Shown here piece by piece: positions 48,868 to 58,264 of a DNA stretch of 64,000 bases. Where the stretch lies: positions 1 to 64,000 of the forward strand of contig JBCCGG010000035.1 in the NCBI GenBank assembly GCA_039029395.1, read 5' to 3'. Numbering within the stretch: position 1 is the stretch's first letter; every line of letters begins with the position of its first letter. Both the position numbers and the translations under genes were made by a program. Origin of the DNA: JBCCGG01 sp039029395. GTDB lineage: Bacteria > Pseudomonadota > Alphaproteobacteria > Kiloniellales > JAKSDN01. The notes under the pieces were generated by a model. That model ran no database searches. It was given only the letters and a program-made list of their open reading frames with translations, and was not told where the DNA came from.

Positions 48868-50346
48868 TCATCGCTCGGAACGAACGGAAGCTTTGAGCAG
48901 CCAGACCGTGACGCCGGCTTCCCTTCCGCGGATGCTCTGTAGGCCGCCCTCCGACAAGCTCCGCAACAGTGCCCTTGCGTCGGCGTCATCTTGGTCGATC
49001 GCCTCAATCAAGCTGTTGCTGACAACAAGGGGGGTATCGAGGGCGCGCGTCAGCTGTTCGAGACGGCTGGCGATGTTCACGGTGTCGCCAATGACGCTGT
49101 ACTCCAGCCGGCGCTCGTTGCCGATATCGCCGGCTATGACCGCGCCATAGTGGATGCCGATGCCAACACGCAGCGGGGCGGCGCCAGCGCTCATCCGCTC
49201 GGCGTTCCATCGGTCCAGTGCCGCAATCATGTCCAGGGCACAGTGGAGCGCATTCCGTGCGTCGTGCGGGCCAGGCTCCGGCGTCCCGAAAGTCGCCATG
49301 AGGCCATCGCCGAGATACTTGTCGAGTGTGCCGCCATTGTCGAAAACTGCTTGGCCGAGGCGGTCGTGGTAGTCGCGCAGCAGGGCGATCACCTTGTCTG
49401 CCGGCTCTTGTTCGCACAGCTTCGTAAAGCCCATGATGTCGGCGAAGAGGACGGCGACATTCTGTTCGCGTACAGTGCCGAGCGCGTTCTTGGCGGCGCT
49501 GAGGTGATCCACGACATTGGGCGAGAAGTAGCGCGCGAGACTGGCTCTGGTGCGCTCGGCGACCGCGCGGCTCTCGACTAAGCGCCGGGACCGCCGGACG
49601 ATGACGGCGAGACCAGCCGCAACGATCACGGTGACGATCATCTCCGTCGCCCAGAATCCCAGGAACACGAAGCTGGGATCCGTGTAGGCTGTCAGATATG
49701 CCTCAACGGTTTGCTCCGGCAAGGCGATGTTTGTATAGACGCCCTGCCGCGTGGTGATCCAGAGCAGCATGCCACTTCGCGCCGCGACGATGCAAAGGCC
49801 GCACCAGAGCACGAGGCGCGGCCGAAAACTGAATGCCGCTTGCATGAGAAAGACGAAGAAATAGGTGAAGCGGCTGCTTTCCATCTGCAATGCGGCTGGC
49901 ATCACATGATCGTCGAGAGGATTTACGTAGGTAAGGACAAAGGCCAGCCAAGCGCAATCGACGAGCACGAAGACGTACTTCAACACCTGCATGTGGAGTC
50001 GTTGTCTTGCGCAAATGTACTGCAAGAGACCGAGTAGGCCGAAGGACGCGACCTCCAAGGTCTCGACGACATAGATCCAGCCTCTGCTCGGGCTATCGAC
50101 GATCTGCCAGAGAAGAACCATCAAGAGCGCGATCGTCCTCACCTTGGCGGCGAGCATCAAGCCGTCGCGCTCCTCTTCGGCAAAAGCGTCCTCGGTTCGG
50201 CGCTTCAGGCGATCGCTGACGCTGAGCTTGGCGGCCGATGGGACCGCCGCCACAATGGTTGAAGGCGCCACGGCGCGCTCCTTCCGTCTTGGTAAGCTGG
50301 GTAACTCGAGCCAGTCTATCTCACGCGCGTTGTCATGAGCGATCAA
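48868..50346 (-). CDS. Membrane-bound class III adenylate cyclase
   Basis: This 492-residue protein has a cytosolic N-terminus (about 1-65), six predicted TM helices (about 70-265; for example TIALLMVLLWQIV, FLGFWATEMIVTVIVAAGLA) and a cyclase domain (about 290-490). Metal aspartates lie in VLFADIMGFTKL and DKYLGDGLMATF, and N/R in VNIASRLE. It should make cAMP. It sits between two pieces of a decayed oxidoreductase gene, so it probably was inserted there. It is unrelated in its sensor part to the receiver-cyclase at 25074-26222. Confidence 0.85.
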   Translation of the reverse strand: MIAHDNAREIDWLELPSLPRRKERAVAPSTIVAAVPSAAKLSVSDRLKRRTEDAFAEEERDGLMLAAKVRTIALLMVLLWQIVDSPSRGWIYVVETLEVASFGLLGLLQYICARQRLHMQVLKYVFVLVDCAWLAFVLTYVNPLDDHVMPAALQMESSRFTYFFVFLMQAAFSFRPRLVLWCGLCIVAARSGMLLWITTRQGVYTNIALPEQTVEAYLTAYTDPSFVFLGFWATEMIVTVIVAAGLAVIVRRSRRLVESRAVAERTRASLARYFSPNVVDHLSAAKNALGTVREQNVAVLFADIMGFTKLCEQEPADKVIALLRDYHDRLGQAVFDNGGTLDKYLGDGLMATFGTPEPGPHDARNALHCALDMIAALDRWNAERMSAGAAPLRVGIGIHYGAVIAGDIGNERRLEYSVIGDTVNIASRLEQLTRALDTPLVVSNSLIEAIDQDDADARALLRSLSEGGLQSIRGREAGVTVWLLKASVRSER

Positions 50347-50420
50347 TCGACCGCCCCGCGTGATCGGGCATGAAGCCGGTTCTTGACCGGGCCACCGGCG
50401 GCTTTACAGGCGGAGCCCAC

Positions 50421-50460
50421 CTCGGTGTCACCAGCATGCAGGTCATGCCCTCCTCAGCGA
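50421..50460 (-). pseudogene. Scrap of an amino-acid ABC ATPase gene
   Basis: The minus strand encodes LAEEGMTCMLVT, the stretch just before the H-switch of polar amino-acid ABC ATPases. Bases 50427-50449 are identical to 53177-53199 inside the intact ATPase gene at 53032-53787. Similarity stops abruptly on both sides. It looks like a short leftover of a duplication or recombination, fused to the oxidoreductase remnant. Confidence 0.55.
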
Positions 50461-50658
50461 GGTCGCCGACTTCACGACCCAGCGCACGCTCGGTCCCACG
50501 CCTGACCAGCTCAGCAACCCGATCGGCCCTTTCGTCGCCGCCGGGCTACGCGGCAACGGCTTCGGCGTGGGCCCGCTCGTCGGCAAGACCTGGCCGACCT
50601 GATTGCCCGAGGTGCCAGTGACTACGATCTTACGCCCTTTGGAGCCAGTCGCTCTTGA
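50440..50658 (+). pseudogene. C-terminal remnant of an FAD-dependent oxidoreductase, frameshifted
   Basis: Reading GPFVAAGLRGNGFGVGPLVG then KT, a shift at about 50591, and ADLIARGASDYDLTPFGASR before TGA (50656-50658) gives a typical DAO-family C-terminus (G-x-GNGFG-x2-P-x2-G-x3-ADLI). One base is missing, so the frame is broken and no start is present. It is the probable partner of the piece at 48673-48840. Confidence 0.65.
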
Positions 50659-50710
50659 AGTGACACGACAAGATCCTAACGTCGAGCACGACCAATTCGA
50701 AGGACGTTTG

Positions 50711-52222
50711 CTAAGGGGACAGGGCGGCGAAGTAATCTTCGGGCGAGTCTCGCTCTCGCAGCTCTCCGCGCTCCACCACGAGAAAACGGGTCGCCACGTC
50801 GCGCACGAAAGCACGGTCATGGGAGACCAGGAGGCAGCAGGCTCCATTGGCCTTGATCTCATCCGCCAGCGCCTCCTGTCCGGATATGTCCACATGATTG
50901 TTCGGCTCATCCAGGAGATAAAAATTCGGCAAGGCAAACCGCAGCGCCAATAACGCCAGGCGGGACTTCTGACCGAAAGACAAGGCTTCGATCGGACGGC
51001 TCTGCATGTCGTAGAAAATCCCGGCAGCGGCCAAGGCGGAACGGCATTGCCGGTCGCTCTTTCCCCGCCCGGACATCAAATCGAAGGGGGTTTGCTCTAC
51101 CGGCACGTCCGACAAGGCCTGGTCCATGTAGCCCACGACGAGGGTCGGCGTGGGTTTGACGCCTGACACGTCATCAGAACCCTCCAAAGCCTTGCGCAAA
51201 AGGCGCAGCAGAGTGGTTTTTCCCGTGCCGTTGCGGCCCAGAAGGACGATCCGGTCACCCTTGAAGAGATTGAGCTCCCGCACCTTGAACAACAAGCGAC
51301 CGTCGGGTGCGGTTACCTTCAAGTCCTCGATCCGAACCAGCACCTTGGCGTGGGTGCCACGGTTCGACAGCCGGATCTCTCCAGACCGCTCGCTGTGCAG
51401 TGCGGTGGCTGCCTCTTCGATTTTATCCGCCCGCTTGCGGAGCTGCTTTTGCTTCTTCAGCAAGAGGTCGCTGCCGGAATTCACACCGATGTTCTTCAGC
51501 TTGGCGGACTGTCGCCGCAGCTTTTGCGCCTCCTTTAGATCCCGTTCCTGTTCCGCTGCGTCGGATGCATCCCATTGCGCCAAGGCATCGCGTGCAGGAG
51601 AGTAGGGGAGGGCGAACTGGCGCGAGATCTCGGGCCGCAGAAACAAGGTTCGATTGGTCGCGGCGTCCAGAAAGGCCCTGTCGTGACTGGCAATGACCAC
51701 AGGCATGTGGCTTGCCCATGCCTCCAGCCAGTTCTCGAGTGACAGGATCTTTTCCAAGTCAAGATAGTTGGTCGGCTCGTCCAGCAAGAGCGCGTCGGGA
51801 TCCGTCACCCATACCCGGGCCAGCAGCATCAGCCTTTGCCAGCCGCCGCTTAAGGCGGAGACGGGCAGGGCGCGCATTTCCCGCGGCGCATTGAGCGATT
51901 CCAGCACGGCATCGACCCGCCAGCTTTCACTGTCCCACAGGGCTTTGGGGATGGCGCTCAGAACCGCGTCGCGAAAAGTCTGGCCGAGCAGCGCCGGCTC
52001 GACGTCTTGCGGTACATAACCGATCCTGGTGCCGCGCGCGCGGATCACGTCGCCGTGGCTAAGCTCGGTCTCCCCGGCAAGGCAGCGGAGCAAAGTCGAC
52101 TTGCCCGCGCCGTTCTGGGCTACGAGGCCCAAGCGGTCGCCCGGGCCAAGGGTTAGGGTCAGGTTCTGGAAGAGAGTTGTGCGTGCGACAAAGGCCGCAT
52201 CTTTTAGGGAAAGTATGGACAT
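50711..52222 (-). CDS. ABC-F family ATPase
   Basis: This 503-residue protein has two ABC domains and no TM segment. The first has Walker A AQNGAGKST and LSGGWQRLMLLARV; the second has LGRNGTGKTT and LSFGQKSRLALLAL with LLDEPNNHVD. The charged linker (about 225-285, QKLRRQSAKLKNIG, KKQKQLRKRADKIEE) is the ABC-F tRNA-interaction region. Such proteins act on ribosomes in translation rescue or antibiotic resistance. It starts at ATG 52222; an upstream GTG at 52297 is unlikely. The second signature is LSFGQ rather than LSGGQ. Confidence 0.85.
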   Translation of the reverse strand: MSILSLKDAAFVARTTLFQNLTLTLGPGDRLGLVAQNGAGKSTLLRCLAGETELSHGDVIRARGTRIGYVPQDVEPALLGQTFRDAVLSAIPKALWDSESWRVDAVLESLNAPREMRALPVSALSGGWQRLMLLARVWVTDPDALLLDEPTNYLDLEKILSLENWLEAWASHMPVVIASHDRAFLDAATNRTLFLRPEISRQFALPYSPARDALAQWDASDAAEQERDLKEAQKLRRQSAKLKNIGVNSGSDLLLKKQKQLRKRADKIEEAATALHSERSGEIRLSNRGTHAKVLVRIEDLKVTAPDGRLLFKVRELNLFKGDRIVLLGRNGTGKTTLLRLLRKALEGSDDVSGVKPTPTLVVGYMDQALSDVPVEQTPFDLMSGRGKSDRQCRSALAAAGIFYDMQSRPIEALSFGQKSRLALLALRFALPNFYLLDEPNNHVDISGQEALADEIKANGACCLLVSHDRAFVRDVATRFLVVERGELRERDSPEDYFAALSP

Positions 52223-52579
52223 CTTCGTCTCGATGATCAGCGCCGCGCGGACCGGGTCCGGGGCGAGGGGTCTGTTTCGCCATCGCAGGACAGACACCTA
52301 CGACGGCACGATCAAGGCAGACCAATCAAGGAAACGACAGTTTTGGGAGGTTTCGTCTTGGTCAGCCCTGCAACAGCTGGTGCCGCAGGGCCAAAACAGG
52401 GCCACGCGTACGATGGTGATCGTGTCTCGTCATCACACAGCCCTCCTTCGGATCGAGGTTGATGCCAAGGGCCAGTATGTGACCCAACGTCAAAACAATA
52501 GCCGAAGGCCCGGTGTTCTGCAAATCGCACTATGGGGCGACCGGAGCGTACGCTGCCTTGCCTCGACGAAGGGAAGCCC
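52223..52579. other. Intergenic region, no supported gene
   Basis: These 357 bp lie upstream of the ABC-F gene and downstream of the VOC gene (both leftward). Short open frames on either strand have no recognisable product. The ABC-F promoter should be here. No repeat stands out. Confidence 0.4.
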
Positions 52580-52996
52580 CTAGGTCTGGCGAGGCATGTT
52601 GGTGAGCAGGCGCAGCAGGTGGCGGTCTGGGTCCCGGATCCTCATCTCGTAGGTGCCCCAAGGCCGCGCCGACGGCGGCTCCTCGACGATCGCCCCGCTT
52701 GATGAGTATTCTCCATGGATCTGATTCACATCCGCCACGCTTCTGAGGCCTACGACGATCTCAACGGCCTGGATCGGGGAGGGCCGCCGGGCCAGAAAAA
52801 GCTGGAAATGGCCCCGAAAGAGGGAAACGAAATTTGGCACCGGGTCCGCCTCGTCGCCTGACCAGCGCCACTCTTCGGTGAAGCCCAGCACAGTGAGATA
52901 GTGGTCCAAGCTGACGGCCATGTCCTCGACCGGCAGCACCGGTCGACAGCCCGTGAATTCAACCGGCGCTTGGCCACTTTCAGTGCGTTCCGTCAT
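52580..52996 (-). CDS. VOC-family (glyoxalase/bleomycin-resistance-like) protein
   Basis: This 138-residue vicinal-oxygen-chelate fold protein has CRPVLPVEDMAVSLDHYLTV, GHFQLFLARRPS and a late WGTYEMRIRDPDRHLLRL. Metal ligands of dioxygenase members are only partly evident, so it may bind a ligand or confer resistance. It lies 35 bp after the ABC ATPase gene, at the end of the transporter run, and could be co-transcribed. A TTG at 53011 is an alternative start. Confidence 0.72.
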   Translation of the reverse strand: MTERTESGQAPVEFTGCRPVLPVEDMAVSLDHYLTVLGFTEEWRWSGDEADPVPNFVSLFRGHFQLFLARRPSPIQAVEIVVGLRSVADVNQIHGEYSSSGAIVEEPPSARPWGTYEMRIRDPDRHLLRLLTNMPRQT

Positions 52997-53031
52997 GGCA
53001 ATGCTGCCCAAGCACGGGTGCGCAGGGCGGG

Positions 53032-53787
53032 TTAAAGGATCTGGCTCAGGAACTCCTTGGTCCTGGGATCCTTGGCTTCGTTGAAGAAGGTCGCCGGCGG
53101 CCCGTGCTCGACGATCAGGCCCTTGTCGGTGAAGTAGATGTGGTCGGCGACTTCCCGGGCGAAGCCCATCTCGTGAGTCACCAGCATGCAGGTCATGCCT
53201 TCCTCGGCCAACTCGCGGATGGTGACCAGCACCTCCTTCACGGTCTCCGGGTCAAGCGCCGCCGTGACCTCGTCGAACAGCATGATGTCCGGGTTCATGG
53301 CGAGCGAGCGGGCGATCGCCACGCGCTGCTGCTGGCCGCCGGAGAGCTCGCCCGGATAGCTCGGCTCCTTGCCCTCCAGACGCACTTTCTTGAGCAATTG
53401 GTAGGCGCGCTGCTCGACCTCGGCCTTGTCCTGCTTGAGAACCGTGATCGGCGCCATCATGACATTCTGCAGCGCCGTCTTATGGGGGAAGAGGTTGTAC
53501 TGCTGGAACACCATGCCGACCTTCTTGCGCAGCTCCAGCTTGTCCAGCTTGGGGTCGTGCACCTCCTGGCCCTCGACCGTGATCGAGCCCTGGTCGATCG
53601 GAATCAGCGCGTTGATGCAACGAAGCAGGGTCGACTTGCCCGAGCCCGAGGGCCCGATGACGCAGATCACCTCGCCCTTGGCGACGTCGAGCGAGACGTC
53701 GTGCAGCACCACCAGCTGGCCGAAGGACTTGCGCACGTTTTGGATCGAGACGATCGGCTGATCCGGTGTCCAGGTCATGACCGTCAT
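53032..53787 (-). CDS. Polar amino-acid ABC transporter ATPase
   Basis: This 251-residue ATPase has Walker A GPSGSGKS, VFQQYNLFPHKTALQN, LSGGQQQRVAIARSL, IMLFDEVTAALDPE and VTHEMGFAREVADH. The Walker B has Val in place of Pro, common in this GlnQ/HisP group. It lies 6 bp after the second permease, in a second amino-acid transporter separate from aap. Confidence 0.93.
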   Translation of the reverse strand: MTVMTWTPDQPIVSIQNVRKSFGQLVVLHDVSLDVAKGEVICVIGPSGSGKSTLLRCINALIPIDQGSITVEGQEVHDPKLDKLELRKKVGMVFQQYNLFPHKTALQNVMMAPITVLKQDKAEVEQRAYQLLKKVRLEGKEPSYPGELSGGQQQRVAIARSLAMNPDIMLFDEVTAALDPETVKEVLVTIRELAEEGMTCMLVTHEMGFAREVADHIYFTDKGLIVEHGPPATFFNEAKDPRTKEFLSQIL

Positions 53788-53793
53788 ACCCCT

Positions 53794-54720
53794 TTAGAGT
53801 TTGACCACGAACTTGCGCTCCAGACTGACGGTCCAGCGCGCAATCGGGTAGCAATAACAAAAGAAGATCACCAGCAGGAAGAGATAGAAGGGCGCCAGGA
53901 GCTCCGGCCGGCTGTCCTCTGAGACCAGCGCCTGCTGGGTTAGGTTGACCGATTCTTGAACCCCCATGATCGAGCAGATCGGCGTCGCCATGGTGAGAAT
54001 CGCATACCAGTTCATCCAGGGCGGAATCATGCGCTTGACGCACTGGGGCAAGATGATTTGCCACAGGGTCTGGCGACGGGTGAAAGCGAGGGACTCCGCT
54101 GCTTCCCACTGGCCGCTCGGGATCGACTGCACGGCGCCGCGCACCAGCTCGGAGATGTTGGCCATAATCGGCAGGGAAAAACCGATGGTCGCCTTGGTCC
54201 AGTCGGGAATGCGAATGATCACGTCGCCGATGGTAATCTCGAAGGGCAAGAGAAGCATGACGCAGAACAGCAGCACCAGCCAGGGCGAATTGCGAAACAG
54301 CTGGGTGGTGAACCAGCTCGATCCGCGCACCTGAGGCAGGAGCGAGATCTGGCCCAGGCCGAGCATCACACCAGCCGCGGTGCCAAGCGCCATGGCGGTG
54401 AAGCTGATGATCAGGTTCAGGACGAAGCCTTGACCGACGATCAGCGGGATCCAGCGCCACAGGGTGGCCAATACGCCCTTGTCGAGGGTGTTGTCGACCT
54501 GCGCCGCGGCTACGCCGGTGAAGAAGAGGAACAGCAGGAATAAGAAGAGTCCGTGCCAAGCCTTAAGCTCCAGGCGAAATCCGTTGGTGCGGTCTTGTCT
54601 GGCCTTGCGGCCAATCAATTGCGCCGCCGGCAGCAAGACCGGCAGATCGGTCTGCGCCGGGCCGGTGACGCCGGGGATCGCTCGCAGCTCTGGGCGCGGC
54701 GTGCGGAACAGGCCGATCAT
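53794..54720 (-). CDS. Amino-acid ABC transporter permease (second)
   Basis: This 308-residue His/Glu/Gln-type permease has an N-terminal TM (LFLFLLFLFFTGVAAA) after a 65-residue cytosolic part. The core then has ELVRGAVQSIPSGQWEAAES, LAFTRRQTLWQIILP and a C-terminal TM. The ATG at 54720 overlaps the stop of the first permease. It is longer at the N-terminus than its partner. Confidence 0.9.
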   Translation of the reverse strand: MIGLFRTPRPELRAIPGVTGPAQTDLPVLLPAAQLIGRKARQDRTNGFRLELKAWHGLFLFLLFLFFTGVAAAQVDNTLDKGVLATLWRWIPLIVGQGFVLNLIISFTAMALGTAAGVMLGLGQISLLPQVRGSSWFTTQLFRNSPWLVLLFCVMLLLPFEITIGDVIIRIPDWTKATIGFSLPIMANISELVRGAVQSIPSGQWEAAESLAFTRRQTLWQIILPQCVKRMIPPWMNWYAILTMATPICSIMGVQESVNLTQQALVSEDSRPELLAPFYLFLLVIFFCYCYPIARWTVSLERKFVVKL

Positions 54721-55460
54721 TGCCCGTATCCCGGAATGCGCATCTTGCGCTCCCAGCGGTGCATGGCCCAGACCAGGACGCCGACCAGCAGGATGTAGAC
54801 GATCCATAGGGTCATCATCATCTCGGGCACGTTGACGTTGTCAGACCAGATCTGATTGGCCGTGTACATCAGCTCTGGCACGGCGATTGCGTAGGCCAGG
54901 GTCGTGGTTTTAACCAGGTTGACGAGGTTGTTGTTGAGCGCCGGCAGGCAGACCCGGAAAGCGAGCGGCAAGATTACGTGAATGTAGGCCTGCAGGCGGT
55001 TGTAGCCGAGCGCCTCGGCCGCCTCGCGAGTCGATTCCGGCACCGCTTCGATGCCCGAGCGGAAGATCTCCACGTTGAACGCGCCGGCGAAGAACGACAG
55101 CGAGATCACCGCCCAGCCAAAGCTGCCGATGATCGGCTCGTAGTAGCCGCCCGCGTCGACCGAGGGCGTGAAGGCGCCCAGGCCGAAGTAGAAGAAGAAC
55201 AGCTGCACCAGGGGCGGAGTGTTGCGGAAGAACTGGATGTAACCCTGGACGATGCGCCGCGTGATCTTGAGGTTCGATCCCTGCAGCCAGGCGCCGACCA
55301 CGCCGATGATAACCGAGAAAACAACGCAGGTGACCGAGAGGTAAATCGTCAGCCAGAAGCCGCGAATGAAGCGCTCGCGCTCGTACTCCTCGTAAAAATA
55401 GACGAAGTTGAATCCGGTGTCGTTATAGAGCGTGCGAAACCAATCGTAGAACGACTCCAC
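54717..55460 (-). CDS. Amino-acid ABC transporter permease (first)
   Basis: This 247-residue permease of the same family has TMs near 35-60, 75-95, 120-140 and the C-terminus, and the coupling loop EIFRSGIEAVPESTREAAEA then LGYNRLQAYIHVILP. It forms the membrane channel with the neighbouring permease. It is 92 bp downstream of the binding-protein gene. Confidence 0.92.
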   Translation of the reverse strand: MESFYDWFRTLYNDTGFNFVYFYEEYERERFIRGFWLTIYLSVTCVVFSVIIGVVGAWLQGSNLKITRRIVQGYIQFFRNTPPLVQLFFFYFGLGAFTPSVDAGGYYEPIIGSFGWAVISLSFFAGAFNVEIFRSGIEAVPESTREAAEALGYNRLQAYIHVILPLAFRVCLPALNNNLVNLVKTTTLAYAIAVPELMYTANQIWSDNVNVPEMMMTLWIVYILLVGVLVWAMHRWERKMRIPGYGQ

Positions 55461-55552
55461 CGCCCGCGTGCCCCCCGTTCAATTGGCCATCGGCAAGGTC
55501 GGGCGGCGCGCTTGTTCCTCCGATCGCGCGCCGCCCGCCTTGTCGCTTTTTG

Positions 55553-56392
55553 TTATTCGCCCAAGTGCGAGTCGTCGTAATCGAACTTGGCGTTCATCTC
55601 TCTCAAGTAGGCGGTCGACTGGATGCCCCACTTCTTCTCCAGCTCCACCAGACGGCCGGAGGCATGCCAGCGGTAGGTCATGCCCGACATGAAGATGCCG
55701 AAGGCCTTGTTCACCTCGTCGACCGGAACGGCGAGCGCCCAGGGGGTGTCGTCCTCGGTCGGCAGAGGCATCTCGTAGTCGGCCCAGGCCGGATCCGAGA
55801 GGTCAGACATGATGGAAGAATCGTCGTAGACCCAGGCAACGCATTTCTTGTCTTTGAGTGCCTGCTTGGCCTCGGCGTTGCCGACGAAGGCGACGACCTT
55901 CACGCCGTAGCGCTTCTCGACGATCTTGTTGTAGAAGGCGCCCTGCTTGCCGCACACCGGCTTGTCGCGCAGTTCTTCCCAATTGGTGAAGCCGTGGCTC
56001 TTGGCGGCCATTACGTTGGTGCCAGAGGTGTAGTAGTTGGGCTCGGGAATGCCGACGATCTTGCGCCGGTCAGCCCGATCCGACATGGTCGCGATGAACA
56101 TGTCGACCTTGCCCTGCTCGAGGAACTGCATGCGGTTCGACGATTGCACCGGGACCAGTTCCAGCTCGACGCCCAATGCATCGGCCACGTCCTTTGCCAT
56201 GTCGGCTTCCATGCCGACGATCGCGCCCGAGGAGTCCCGAAAGCCCCAGGGCTTGTAGTCGGCCTTCGCGCCAACGATGATCTTGCCGCGTGCCCAGATC
56301 TTCTCGAGTGTACTGTCGCCCGCGCTGGCCGGGCCGGCCAGTCCCACGAGGAGTGCCGCGCTGAGCGCGGCGCATGCCACTTTGCCAAACAT
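55553..56392 (-). CDS. Amino-acid ABC transporter binding protein (family 3)
   Basis: This 279-residue periplasmic protein has a Sec signal (LSAALLVGLAGPASAG). IIVGAKADYKPWGFRDSSG, VGMEADMAKDVADALGVELE and MFIATMSDRADRRKIVGIPE are the family-3 signatures. It probably binds an acidic, amide or related amino acid. It heads the leftward run; an RpiR-family gene upstream may control it. Confidence 0.93.
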   Translation of the reverse strand: MFGKVACAALSAALLVGLAGPASAGDSTLEKIWARGKIIVGAKADYKPWGFRDSSGAIVGMEADMAKDVADALGVELELVPVQSSNRMQFLEQGKVDMFIATMSDRADRRKIVGIPEPNYYTSGTNVMAAKSHGFTNWEELRDKPVCGKQGAFYNKIVEKRYGVKVVAFVGNAEAKQALKDKKCVAWVYDDSSIMSDLSDPAWADYEMPLPTEDDTPWALAVPVDEVNKAFGIFMSGMTYRWHASGRLVELEKKWGIQSTAYLREMNAKFDYDDSHLGE

Positions 56393-56581
56393 CTTGAGAA
56401 CCTCCCTTGGTCAATGCAGCGCTCTTTCGTTACGTCGCTTTGCGCCTTGGATTTGTAACCCCCAACAATCAGGTCAGTGAATTGAGGCCCAGTGCCATGA
56501 TGCTGTCAAGCGTTCCTAGGCCGACCCGATCCGTCGAGTATAACAATTGACGCAGAATTTCGTCAACTTGAAACAAATGTT

Positions 56582-57502
56582 CTATTTCTTGGTTCGCCTC
56601 TGTTCCTTGGTCGCTTGCCAATAGACTCCTCGGGTCTGGCGGACCCTGTCAATCTCGGCGACCCGGTCGATCACCCGGCGCGGCCCTTGGGAGACGACCA
56701 ACGCCAGCAAGGTCTCCAGAGTTGCCACCACCGCCGCCTGGGAGGGAAAGAACAGCGGTCCGCGCACCGGCGCCAGCAAGAGGCAGTCGGCTCGCTTGGC
56801 GATCGGCGAGGCGCGGCTGTCGGTCAGCGCGATCAGGCGCCCGCCATGTTCACGGAAGTAGTTCGTCGCCTCGACCGCGTCGCTTGAGTAGGGTTGGAAG
56901 GAAATCGCCAGCATGACGTCGTCCGGCCCCGATTGGATCAGCTCGTCGATCATGTGGCCGCCGGCGTTGGAGATCAGCACCGCGTTGGGCAGCAACATGC
57001 GCGCCAGATAATAGGTATAGGCCGCCTGGGCCTGAAGTGCGCCACCGCTAACGCAGTAGAGCCGCCGGGCGCCCCAGATCATGTCAGCGGCAGCCGCCAG
57101 CTCGGCTGGATCCATGGTGCGAAAGGCACCTTCCACGTTGGCGATCGTGGCCTCCGCCATCTCGGCGAAGACCGCATCCGCCCGGCCTCTCTGGGACAGG
57201 TCTTGCAGCCAGGCGGCGCGATCCCTGAAGTCGCCGCCGACGCCGCGCACCGATTCCTGAAACGGTCGGCGGAAGGCCTCGTAGCTTGGATAGCCCAGAC
57301 TCTTCGCCAAGCGCAGCATGGAGCTGGGCGCCACGTCGGCGGCCGCGGCGACCCGGCGCATGGAGTTGACCGCGACCTCCGCCGGTCGGTCGAGCACGTA
57401 CTTCGCGGCCCGTTTGAGCTGCGGGCTGAGCGCAGGATAGGCCTCGGTGAGCCGCTCCATGGCCTGTTGCACGGGTTGGTCTAAGCTCCCACTTCGATCC
57501 AT
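56582..57502 (-). CDS. RpiR/MurR-family regulator with SIS domain
   Basis: This 306-residue regulator has an N-terminal RpiR helix-turn-helix (about 15-90, VNSMRRVAAAADVAPSSMLR) and a SIS sugar-phosphate domain (about 125-260). It lies upstream of and in line with the amino-acid transporter genes, 190 bp away. The HTH is followed by GYPSYEAFRRPFQES. An alternative ATG at 57532 adds ten residues. RpiR proteins in alphaproteobacteria often control amino-acid or amine uptake. Confidence 0.85.
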   Translation of the reverse strand: MDRSGSLDQPVQQAMERLTEAYPALSPQLKRAAKYVLDRPAEVAVNSMRRVAAAADVAPSSMLRLAKSLGYPSYEAFRRPFQESVRGVGGDFRDRAAWLQDLSQRGRADAVFAEMAEATIANVEGAFRTMDPAELAAAADMIWGARRLYCVSGGALQAQAAYTYYLARMLLPNAVLISNAGGHMIDELIQSGPDDVMLAISFQPYSSDAVEATNYFREHGGRLIALTDSRASPIAKRADCLLLAPVRGPLFFPSQAAVVATLETLLALVVSQGPRRVIDRVAEIDRVRQTRGVYWQATKEQRRTKK

Positions 57503-57709
57503 ATGTTTTAATTCATTTAAAGAATAGCACATTTGTTCTTAGCTGAACAGGCCATGGCTTTTGGCCTTGACGCTGCCAGGCGCTAAGAGGTTGATACCCG
57601 GCCGCCGGATCGTGGCCGTAAGGCGTCCCTCTTTGGCGACAGGATGTACTCCAAAATTATAGAGGCCCAAGGCGTTGCCACCGGATGTAACGCGTATTAT
57701 TGGTTTCCT

Positions 57710-58264
57710 ATGAGAAACACTTTCGAATTTATCGCCGGTGCACTTTCCTTGGACTTCGTCGACACCCTTGCCGAGCGAATGAGCTCACCGCGCGATCTCT
57801 TGAGGCAGCCTCGGGATCTTGAGGTTTGGATCGCGTCGGCAGGGCTGGGGCGGGTCGCCAGCGTATCCGATAACCAGCTTCGCCAATCCAAGGAGTTGCG
57901 TGAATTCATCCATGAGGCTGTCAGCAGCGCGGTCGAGGGTCGCAAGATCCCGAAATCGGCCATTGTGCGCATCAACAAGATCGCTCGGCAGCCGGGTTTG
58001 AGGCCGCAATACGTGGACGGGCGGGTGGTACTGCAGGCCGAGAACCCCTTTGATGCCGCCCTCTCCAGCATAGCCGCGGATGCAATCGAGAACATTGCTC
58101 CAGCGAATCGCGCGCGCCTTCGGCGGTGTCTGGAGTGCCAAATGTTGTTTCGCGACAATTCGCGGCCTGGACGCCGACAGTGGTGCTCTTCGTCGTCAGG
58201 CTGCGGCAACAGGGCGAAGGTCAGGCGTCATCGCGCCAAGCTGAAAGAACAGCAGTCAAGATAA
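57710..58264 (+). CDS. CGNR zinc-finger/ABATE-domain protein
   Basis: This 184-residue protein has an N-terminal ABATE domain (FEFIAGALSLDFVDTLAER opening) and a C-terminal CGNR finger: C-x2-C in LECQMLF, then WCSSSSGCGNRAKVRRHR. It is probably a stress-linked transcription factor. The ATG at 57710 matches the family start; frames upstream to 57644 have no ribosome site. It is divergent from the RpiR gene across about 200 bp. Confidence 0.85.
   Translation: MRNTFEFIAGALSLDFVDTLAERMSSPRDLLRQPRDLEVWIASAGLGRVASVSDNQLRQSKELREFIHEAVSSAVEGRKIPKSAIVRINKIARQPGLRPQYVDGRVVLQAENPFDAALSSIAADAIENIAPANRARLRRCLECQMLFRDNSRPGRRQWCSSSSGCGNRAKVRRHRAKLKEQQSR

Noticed and set aside
52223..52579. Open frames of 72 residues (minus) and about 55 residues (plus)
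   Set aside because: No ribosome site, motif or convincing coding pattern.
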